NCBI GenBank assembly: GCA_005882955.1
Contig: VBBB01000070.1
Coordinates: forward strand, 594-8,098
Length of the DNA: 7,505 nt
Direction of reading: 5' to 3'
Origin: Candidatus Bathyarchaeota archaeon
GTDB lineage: Archaea; Thermoproteota; Bathyarchaeia; 40CM-2-53-6
Position 1 is the first letter of the stretch. Each line of letters begins with the position of its first letter. The notes beneath the pieces were generated by a model. It was given only the letters and a program-made list of their open reading frames with translations. It was not told the origin of the DNA and did no database searches. Of the stretch, positions 1 through 3,970 are shown one piece after another. A program made the translations under genes and the position numbers.

Positions 1-18
1 TAGTACTATCCCTTCAAG

Positions 19-28
19 GTGACGTCAC
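19..28. repeat. Perfect 10-bp palindrome GTGACGTCAC
   Basis: The ten bases read identically on both strands. The palindrome ends just before the ATG at 29 and lies about 35 bases upstream of the TATA-like box at 64-70. It could be a dimeric regulator site for the first transcription unit. It also overlaps the AAGGTGA that would serve as ribosome-binding site for the 31-codon ORF. A single occurrence gives no independent support. Confidence 0.3.
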
Positions 29-124
29 ATGGGCGAAATTCTCGAATCGGATCTAGTAAATCGCTTAAATCTTCAAAAACTCACATTTCACTACGGGTCT
101 TATTCTCAAGGAGAACGAGTCTAG
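29..124 (+). CDS. Possible 31-residue small protein
   Basis: A short ORF runs from ATG at 29 to TAG at 122-124. The peptide begins MGEILESDLVNRLNL and is mixed charged and hydrophobic, with no recognisable domain. Two things favour it: AAGGTGA at 16-22, which matches the AGGTGA part of the archaeal anti-Shine-Dalgarno complement six bases before the ATG, and a stop only four bases before the ATG of the next gene, as in a tightly packed operon. Against it, a TATA-like box at 64-70 lies inside the ORF and could start the downstream gene's own transcript, which would make this frame accidental. It may be a translated leader, a true microprotein or chance. Confidence 0.3.
   Translation: MGEILESDLVNRLNLQKLTFHYGSYSQGERV
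63..70 (+). promoter_or_regulatory. Candidate TATA box for the membrane protein gene
   Basis: The AT-rich string CTTAAAT at 64-70 resembles an archaeal TATA box. Initiation about 25 bases downstream would fall near 92-95, leaving a leader that contains AAGGAG (108-113) before the ATG at 129. It conflicts with a longer transcript carrying the 31-codon ORF. Confidence 0.35.
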
Positions 125-128
125 AACC

Positions 129-449
129 ATGTCTTCTATCGACGATCCGATCCTGAAGGAACTACTCGACGCGCTAAAGGAGGACACTCAACGAATGGCA
201 GCGGATCTTCTCAGTATCATAACGACAAATGCTCTCATCGCCATCTTTGCCCTCTTCCTTGCTGTTGTTTCGCTCGTGAGGATAATCTTCTCCCCTCCCA
301 GGTTTGGCCCCGGGCCGGCTCCCGGTCTCTTCGAGTCGGCTCTAACCCTCGTCCTCTTTGCCCTCTCGGTAGTTTCCATCTACAACTTACTTAGACTACG
401 CGAGAGATACGCCCGACTTCAAGCTCTGGCTGAAAAGCTCGGCCGATAG
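129..449 (+). CDS. Small two-helix membrane protein, unknown function
   Basis: This is a 106-residue protein I do not recognise. The N-terminal 30 residues are charged and probably helical. A first transmembrane segment spans roughly residues 32-53, followed by a Pro/Gly-rich turn (PPRFGPGPAPG, 56-66), a second segment at about 68-86, and a basic amphipathic tail at 87-106 with several Arg. This gives a helical hairpin with both ends on the same side, probably the cytoplasm by the positive-inside rule. The start is the ATG at 129, with AAGGAG at 108-113; the spacing is somewhat long. The gene ends in TAG at 447-449. The next ORF begins three bases later in the same frame, so the two are probably co-transcribed and may once have been one gene. 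Function cannot be assigned. A partner or anchor for the downstream soluble protein is a guess. Confidence 0.7.
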   Translation: MSSIDDPILKELLDALKEDTQRMAADLLSIITTNALIAIFALFLAVVSLVRIIFSPPRFGPGPAPGLFESALTLVLFALSVVSIYNLLRLRERYARLQALAEKLGR

Positions 450-452
450 CCG

Positions 453-764
453 TTGCCGCTGTCTCCCGACACCAAGAAGGAAGCGGAGAAGAGACTTACC
501 GTATTGAAAATGATAGAGGTCTTCGCGGACAAATGCGCGAAGAGCACACTGCTCAACGGACCATTCGGTGGAGACGATAGAGCCTTCGACCGGTTGCTAG
601 GACCCGCGGGGATCCTGACACGAACATCCCTAGTCACTGCAACGATGGACGGCAGGATCACTCATTATGGGAGGACCGAAGCTGGCAGGGTCTATCAGCA
701 GGTCTTGGATACAGAGTTGAATTTTCTGGACCCTTACACTGGAGGAGAGGTCTGGAAGAAATGA
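453..764 (+). CDS. Small soluble protein, possible winged-helix
   Basis: This 103-residue ORF starts with TTG at 453, three bases after the TAG of the membrane protein gene and in the same frame. No clear Shine-Dalgarno precedes it, so translation probably depends on termination of the upstream gene; an internal ATG (codon 20, at 510) is the alternative. Residues 6-28 look like a charged amphipathic helix. Residues 54-86 (GILTRTSLVTA, then DGRITHYGRTEAGR and VYQQVLD) resemble the strand, wing and final helix of archaeal winged-helix regulators, where 'Y.LTE.GR' is typical. The Gly-rich stretch GPFGGDD (36-42) is not typical of that fold. A DNA-binding role is therefore tentative. If the TAG were read through, the result would be a 211-residue membrane-anchored protein. 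Confidence 0.6.
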   Translation: MPLSPDTKKEAEKRLTVLKMIEVFADKCAKSTLLNGPFGGDDRAFDRLLGPAGILTRTSLVTATMDGRITHYGRTEAGRVYQQVLDTELNFLDPYTGGEVWKK

Positions 765-787
765 TGCTCCAAAGCCAGTTTCTCGGA

Positions 788-792
788 TTTTT
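788..792 (+). terminator. T-run, candidate terminator of the first operon
   Basis: A T5 tract follows GGA about 24 bases after the TGA at 762-764. Archaeal RNA polymerase terminates on such U-tracts without needing a hairpin. The T6 tract at 890-895 could act as a backup. Confidence 0.35.
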
Positions 793-889
793 AGGTTCGT
801 TGTGTTCTTGACGGAGCGAAACCAACCAGCCCATTTCCCAGATTTTCCGTATCTCTCACTCTCGCGTCGCAGACCCTCACTACCCCCGG

Positions 890-909
890 TTTTTTCCTAG
901 GCGTCCTAG
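890..909 (+). terminator. T6 run followed by short inverted repeat
   Basis: A T6 tract after CCCCCGG is followed immediately by CTAGG-CGT-CCTAG, a five-bp stem with a three-base loop. The T-run is archaeal terminator-like; the hairpin lies downstream of it, unlike a bacterial intrinsic terminator. Confidence 0.3.
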
Positions 910-1082
910 CCAGAGGAACTTTATTCTCAGCGAGGATTCCGGACTATCGCGCAGAATGGGCTTGGAACCGGATCTTGAAAGTTTGGCTACGCCTATGCCT
1001 TGTTAGCGAAAAGCTGCGTGTCAAAATCACTTGCTTGGATTCGGGAATCGGACGTGTTTCAGAACGAGTTCACAAAAAAGAA

Positions 1083-1119
1083 CGTGGAATGTGACGTGAG
1101 CCCGACGTAGCATTCCGCG
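1083..1119. repeat. Imperfect inverted repeat / hairpin in intergenic gap
   Basis: The left arm 1083-1097 (CGTGGAATGTGACGT) pairs with the right arm 1105-1119 (ACGTAGCATTCCGCG) around a seven-base loop, GAGCCCG. Twelve of 15 positions are Watson-Crick in DNA. As plus-strand RNA two more become G-U pairs, leaving one G-A mismatch. No T-run follows directly, so it is not an obvious terminator. It sits about 110 bases before the next start codon. It may be part of a small RNA, a long leader or an operator. Confidence 0.45.
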
Positions 1120-1186
1120 CTGGGCAGTGTTCTAGGTAGCTGCAGATACCTACTAGGAGAGCGAAAGTAATCATGGTCGAGAACGT

Positions 1187-1194
1187 TCTTATAG
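1187..1194 (+). promoter_or_regulatory. TATA-like box for the beta-rich protein gene
   Basis: TTCTTATAG at about 1187-1194 lies some 37 bases before the ATG at 1228. Initiation about 25 bases downstream would fall near 1217-1220 and leave a leader of only about ten bases. This fits the absence of a Shine-Dalgarno sequence. Confidence 0.45.
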
Positions 1195-1227
1195 CCTCGA
1201 CAAGGGTCGCGGGTTAGAAGAACAACT

Positions 1228-1653
1228 ATGCAAGCTCAAACACAAAAGATGAAGGGCGAACTTCTATTCGAGTTCAAGGCCAAGAACAACAGCACCACCA
1301 TCAAGGACATCGGACCCAACGGCGTACAATTAGAGATGAATGATCACGGAGAAGTCAGCGGCAAATACCACGCTGGACACATCGACACAGTCAGCGTCAG
1401 CCTCAAGACCGACGGAACCAATGACTGGCAGCTAAAATCCATCCACAACACGAAGGACGGAGACATGGTCGTAGTCTGGGGAGGCGGCAAAGGCCGCATG
1501 GCCGGTCCGCAAACCGGCACCTGGGAAGGAGAACTACACTTCATGACCCAGTCACCCAAGCTAGCCTGGCTGAACAACTCGACCGGCTGGGTCGAAGGCC
1601 AAGGCAACATGGCCACCGGCGAAAGCAGCGGCAAGATCTACGCCAAAAAGTAA
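1228..1653 (+). CDS. Beta-rich soluble protein of unknown family
   Basis: This 141-residue protein has no signal peptide and no membrane segment. It is rich in Gly, Thr, Asn and Lys, with alternating hydrophobic/polar strands throughout, which suggests a small antiparallel beta-barrel of about eight strands (lipocalin-, avidin- or allene-oxide-cyclase-like). Conserved-looking stretches are VVVWGGGKGRMAGPQTGTWE (residues 81-100) and HFMTQSPKLAWLNN (104-117), then a Gly-rich end at GEGSGK-like 'GESSGKIYAKK'. No catalytic signature is visible and I cannot name a family with confidence; a ligand-binding barrel is an inference from fold pattern only. It is a stand-alone unit with its own TATA-like box and almost no leader. 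The coding strand favours C-ending codons (AAC, ATC, GGC), which suggests good expression. It ends in TAA, with a T6 run 30 bases later. Confidence 0.8.
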   Translation: MQAQTQKMKGELLFEFKAKNNSTTIKDIGPNGVQLEMNDHGEVSGKYHAGHIDTVSVSLKTDGTNDWQLKSIHNTKDGDMVVVWGGGKGRMAGPQTGTWEGELHFMTQSPKLAWLNNSTGWVEGQGNMATGESSGKIYAKK

Positions 1654-1682
1654 CACGCCCTCAAGTCAAACTTCCAATACCG

Positions 1683-1691
1683 TTTTTTATC
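1683..1691 (+). promoter_or_regulatory. T6 run serving as terminator and/or TATA box
   Basis: T6 at 1683-1688 followed by ATC lies 30 bases after the stop of the beta-rich protein gene and about 30 bases before the TTG of the phosphatase gene. It fits an archaeal U-tract terminator. TTTTTATC at 1684-1691 also fits a TATA box, whose start site near 1713-1716 would give a nearly leaderless phosphatase mRNA. Both roles are inferred from spacing. Confidence 0.45.
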
Positions 1692-1719
1692 CCGTTGGGA
1701 ACAGCGTAGCATCCGATCA

Positions 1720-2355
1720 TTGCTCTCTCCGAGAATCGTCTCCTACGGAGCCTCTGTCAAAGGCGAAGACCACAAGGAAAACGAGGACACCATACTGGTT
1801 GAGGACAAGTTAGGACTATATGCTGTCGCTGACGGAGTAACGATGCCATATGGTGGCGGACTGGCAAGTCGACTTGCCATTAGCAGCCTCAGGTCTTTGT
1901 TCAAAGGCGACTTGGCAGAGACTATCCCGCAAGTCAACAGGACAGTTTTGGAAGAAAAGAAGAAGAGCCCCGAAATCGGGTCCAGCACACTCATCGCGGC
2001 ACAAGTGACTGATGGAAGTGTCAGGATCGCACACGCTGGAGACAGCTCCGCCTTCCTCATCCGAGAGAACGCAATGATCCTGAAAACAGCACCTCAGAAC
2101 CGAGAAGGATTCCTAACCAACACCATCGGAGAATACTTCGGAGGAGCAACTCTCTACAGCAAAGAAATCAAGTCAGGCGACTATCTAATTCTAGCAACCG
2201 ATGGCGTGACTGCAGTACTCAACGATGATGAGATAGCGGATATAGTGACTAGGCAAAAAGAACCCAAGAAAATCGTTGAGTATTCTCTCCGAGAGATCGG
2301 AAGACGACCCCGACAGTACCGAGACGACCGGAGCATGGTCGTTGTGGAAGTATGA
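1720..2355 (+). CDS. PP2C-family (PPM) protein Ser/Thr phosphatase
   Basis: This 211-residue protein is a minimal PPM domain that would use two metal ions to remove phosphate from Ser/Thr of cytosolic proteins. The ordered motifs are present: NED (21-23), AVADG (35-39) followed by a Gly-rich GGG (45-47), SSTL (88-91), AHAGDSSAFLI (104-114), LATDG (158-162), and DDRSMVVVEV (202-211). Predicted metal ligands are D23, D38, G39, D161 and D202 or D203. The Arg three residues before NED, which usually contacts phosphate, is replaced by His18. The start is TTG at 1720; no in-frame ATG occurs before the first motif, and the TATA-like box at 1684-1691 fits a near-leaderless start. The domain has no fused sensor or membrane anchor. 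Its TGA overlaps the ATG of the GNAT gene, so the two are co-translated. Domain assignment is firm; the substrate is unknown. Confidence 0.92.
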   Translation: MLSPRIVSYGASVKGEDHKENEDTILVEDKLGLYAVADGVTMPYGGGLASRLAISSLRSLFKGDLAETIPQVNRTVLEEKKKSPEIGSSTLIAAQVTDGSVRIAHAGDSSAFLIRENAMILKTAPQNREGFLTNTIGEYFGGATLYSKEIKSGDYLILATDGVTAVLNDDEIADIVTRQKEPKKIVEYSLREIGRRPRQYRDDRSMVVVEV

Positions 2356-2834
2356 GAATGGTCCAAAGAGGAAAAGCCGTCGAAACAAGAGTCAGGAAAT
2401 TCAAGATAAATGATCTTGACCAAGTTCTAGCACTAGCGGAAAGATACGCTTCGTGGGATGCAACACTGACAAAGGCTGACATTGAGGGATTTCATTCCGG
2501 CAGCCCAGAATTCTTCTTCGTAGCCGAGGCAGAAAACAAAATTCTCGGGTTTGTATGTGGAAGAGAATCGAATCCTCCCGCGGAAACGCTCAACAAATGG
2601 AAATCCAGAAAGGTGGCGTCAATCGAGACGCTCGCGGTAGACGAGAATCACAGGCGACAGGGAATCGCCACGTCACTACTGTCAGCACTATTCGAAGCGT
2701 TCAAACAGAAAAAGATAGATCTGGTGACCCTTTCCGTTCCAGCCGTGGAGATAGCGGCGATGAAGCTGTACGGAAAACTGGGTTTTGAACCTAGGGCCCA
2801 GTTTCTTTGGAAGAGACTCGATTCGAGTTATTGA
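2352..2834 (+). CDS. GNAT-family N-acetyltransferase (RimI-like)
   Basis: This 160-residue protein would transfer acetyl from acetyl-CoA to an amine, in RimI-type members a protein N-terminus. The core starts at about residue 12. FFFVAEAENKILGFVCG (54-70) gives the central strands. Motif A is IETLAVDENHRRQGIA (91-106), with the R-R-Q-G-I-A pyrophosphate loop, followed by the helix TSLLSALFEAF. Motif B is MKLYGKLGFEPR (137-148), with the usual Tyr140. An insertion between the strands (ESNPPAETLNKWKSRK, 72-87) may shape substrate choice. The start is the ATG at 2352 within ATGA, overlapping the phosphatase stop; the ATG at 2358 is possible but loses the coupling. Its 3' end overlaps the facing VOC gene by seven bases. 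Substrate is unknown; a link to the phosphatase is inferred only from the operon. Confidence 0.9.
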   Translation: MRMVQRGKAVETRVRKFKINDLDQVLALAERYASWDATLTKADIEGFHSGSPEFFFVAEAENKILGFVCGRESNPPAETLNKWKSRKVASIETLAVDENHRRQGIATSLLSALFEAFKQKKIDLVTLSVPAVEIAAMKLYGKLGFEPRAQFLWKRLDSSY

Positions 2835-3382
2835 GCTGGTGTAGTCTGCATTGAAGCCTCGGGATGCTGTCCCTGCGAGAACATTGCCATAGCCTGCTTC
2901 TGCTTCTCATCTCTCTCTGCCTTGCTCATTTTGATCTGCTCTGACAGTGACCAGTGGTGACCAAACGGGTCAGTAAGTTGACCGTAGCGTTCGCCCCAGA
3001 ACATGTTGTCCAACGGCATAGTTACCTTGGCACCGGCGTCGACGGCTTGCTGCCACAGCTTGTCAACATTCTTCACATAGACCTGCAGAGTGACTGAGCT
3101 GTTACCTAGAACATCCGGCGACTGCGAGCTAGCCCCTGGAAATACGTCCGACATCATTACGATCGAATCTCCGATCCGAATCTGAGCATGCATGAGCTTC
3201 CCGTCGGGGGTAGGTTCACGGACGATCTCCTTCGCTCCAAAGGCTTTCTTGTACCAGTCGATAGCCGCAGCGGCTCCATTAATCGACAGGTAAGGAGTTA
3301 CCGTTCGGAAGCCTTTCGGAACGGGTTCAATCTTAGCTTTTTTTGGTTTAGATTTCTTGGCTTGTTTGGATTTCTTAGCCAT
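2828..3382 (-). CDS. VOC-superfamily PhnB-like protein with Lys-rich tail
   Basis: This 184-residue glyoxalase/bleomycin-resistance-fold protein is closest in style to the PhnB/3-demethylubiquinone methyltransferase-like branch. Residues 25-50 (TPYLSINGAAAAIDWYKKAF) are the family's hallmark first beta-alpha unit, and HAQIRIGDSIVMMSD (65-79) carries the first metal-ligand-type His65. The second module (96-149) ends in WGERYGQLTDPFGHHWSLSE. This branch is often annotated without a proven substrate, so activity is unknown. The first 23 residues hold ten Lys plus Ala/Ser/Pro, an unusual cationic extension not needed for the fold. Residues 150-184 form a charged helix and a Gln/Met-rich tail. The start is ATG at 3382, supported by GAGG eight bases upstream and a TATA-like TCTTTTAT at 3428-3421. 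Its end overlaps the GNAT gene by seven bases, tail to tail. Confidence 0.88.
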   Translation of the reverse strand: MAKKSKQAKKSKPKKAKIEPVPKGFRTVTPYLSINGAAAAIDWYKKAFGAKEIVREPTPDGKLMHAQIRIGDSIVMMSDVFPGASSQSPDVLGNSSVTLQVYVKNVDKLWQQAVDAGAKVTMPLDNMFWGERYGQLTDPFGHHWSLSEQIKMSKAERDEKQKQAMAMFSQGQHPEASMQTTPAQ

Positions 3383-3420
3383 ATGATAATCCTCGATACC
3401 GGGTCGCGTAAATCTCGCCC

Positions 3421-3428
3421 ATAAAAGA
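3421..3428 (-). promoter_or_regulatory. TATA-like box of the VOC gene
   Basis: On the minus strand TCTTTTAT lies 39-46 bases before the ATG. Initiation near 3398 would leave a leader of about 16 bases that keeps the GAGG ribosome-binding site (complement of 3391-3394). Confidence 0.5.
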
Positions 3429-3677
3429 AGTTCGGTCGATTGATAGGAAATGGGCTCAATTTAGCCCGCTCAGGCTCCAAGACGGAGGCCGGACACAGTT
3501 AAAACGGAGAGTCCCAACTGTCCTCAGAAGAATCGTAGCTAGCCAGAGTATAGGTTTCAAGCAAAGCGTAACCTAAGTGATTGTGATTGCTTCCCCGGGA
3601 TTATTTCTCCAGGAATCTGTGGAGATCTTCTGTAGACTAGCTGCTATAGCTGGATTGAGAAGGAGGGACTACGCTTA
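3429..3677. other. Gap with several small inverted repeats
   Basis: No gene is supported here. Short inverted repeats are frequent: GGGCT/AGCCC (3452-3456/3463-3467), ACAGTT/AACTGT (3495-3500/3516-3521), TAGGTT/AACCTA (3551-3556/3570-3575) and TCTCCA/TGGAGA (3606-3611/3620-3625). Each arm is only five or six bases, so some are expected by chance. The last three lie upstream of the small Cys/His gene and may be operator-like. A TATA-like TTATTT at 3601-3606 could start a transcript near 3628 that keeps the AAGGAGGG at 3660-3667. Confidence 0.35.
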
Positions 3678-3701
3678 ATGGGCCCGAGCGAGCTTGAGTG
3701 A
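3660..3701 (+). other. Strong ribosome-binding site plus 7-codon ORF ending in in-frame TGA
   Basis: AAGGAGGG (3660-3667) is the best Shine-Dalgarno sequence in the window and is ten bases before an ATG at 3678. That frame reads seven codons (MGPSELE) and stops at TGA 3699-3701. It then stays open through PRTHR to the ATG at 3717 and on to 3941. The site therefore looks like the original start of the downstream gene, now cut off by one stop codon. It could also be a regulatory leader peptide. Confidence 0.45.
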
Positions 3702-3716
3702 CCGCGGACGCATCGG

Positions 3717-3941
3717 ATGAGCAAGCCCCTCGATAACCCGCTGTCAGATCAAGCAGCGAACCCATCAGCCGATCCTTCGAGAGAGGCCAGTGTGATGGAA
3801 GAGGGGGCGTTACCAGAGATTTTCAGAGGTCGCATGTTCTGTACAGTACACGGTCGGCAATGCTATCGTGCCACTACCTTCACAGGAGAATCTGTCTGGA
3901 TATGTCCAGACGAGCGCCACCTGATTCCCTTGCGAGGATAA
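3717..3941 (+). CDS. Small Cys/His-containing protein, possible zinc-binder
   Basis: This 74-residue protein I do not recognise. Residues 1-34 are polar and probably disordered (Asp, Ser, Pro, Asn, Glu). The second half has four strand-like stretches with Cys42, His45, Cys49, Cys63 and His68 in the pattern C-x2-H-x3-C-x13-C-x4-H. That spacing could hold a structural zinc, though it matches no standard ribbon I know. Three Cys within 22 residues argues for a cytoplasmic protein. The ATG at 3717 lacks a good ribosome-binding site, and ATG at 3795 (Met27) would give only the folded half. In the same frame, 39 bases upstream, is an ATG with an excellent ribosome-binding site, interrupted by TGA 3699-3701. 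The gene may be decayed, recoded or miscalled at one base. It converges on the surface-protein gene with a 29-base gap. Confidence 0.55.
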   Translation: MSKPLDNPLSDQAANPSADPSREASVMEEGALPEIFRGRMFCTVHGRQCYRATTFTGESVWICPDERHLIPLRG

Positions 3942-3970
3942 GAAAATGGAAGTGGAGTTTCGTCCAGCTC

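Larger units (their letters stand above)
765..1227. other. 463-bp gene-free gap
   Basis: No convincing coding frame is present on either strand. T-runs at 788-792 and 890-895 are archaeal terminator-like for the upstream operon. CTAGG-CGT-CCTAG at 897-909 could form a short hairpin right after the second run. An imperfect 15-bp-arm hairpin lies at 1083-1119, and TAGGTA/TACCTA (1133-1138/1147-1152) forms a weaker one. A TATA-like box for the next gene is at 1187-1194. No tRNA cloverleaf was found. The length and structure leave room for a small non-coding RNA, but nothing proves one. Confidence 0.6.

Noticed and set aside
447..449. TAG as a pyrrolysine codon
   Set aside because: TAG ends other apparently normal genes in the window and no pyrrolysine machinery is visible, so ordinary termination is the default.
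956..1006. 16-codon ORF in the large gap
   Set aside because: It has no ribosome-binding site or promoter and its length is expected by chance.
1173..1217. 14-codon ORF (MVENVLIASTRVAG) with AGGAG upstream, ending 10 bases before the beta-rich gene
   Set aside because: It overlaps the best TATA-like box for that gene, so it would not be in the main transcript, and its length is within chance.
1344..1634. Long minus-strand frame opposite the beta-rich gene, and similar ones opposite the phosphatase
   Set aside because: They are mirrors of well-supported genes, with no promoter, no ribosome-binding site and no recognisable domain.
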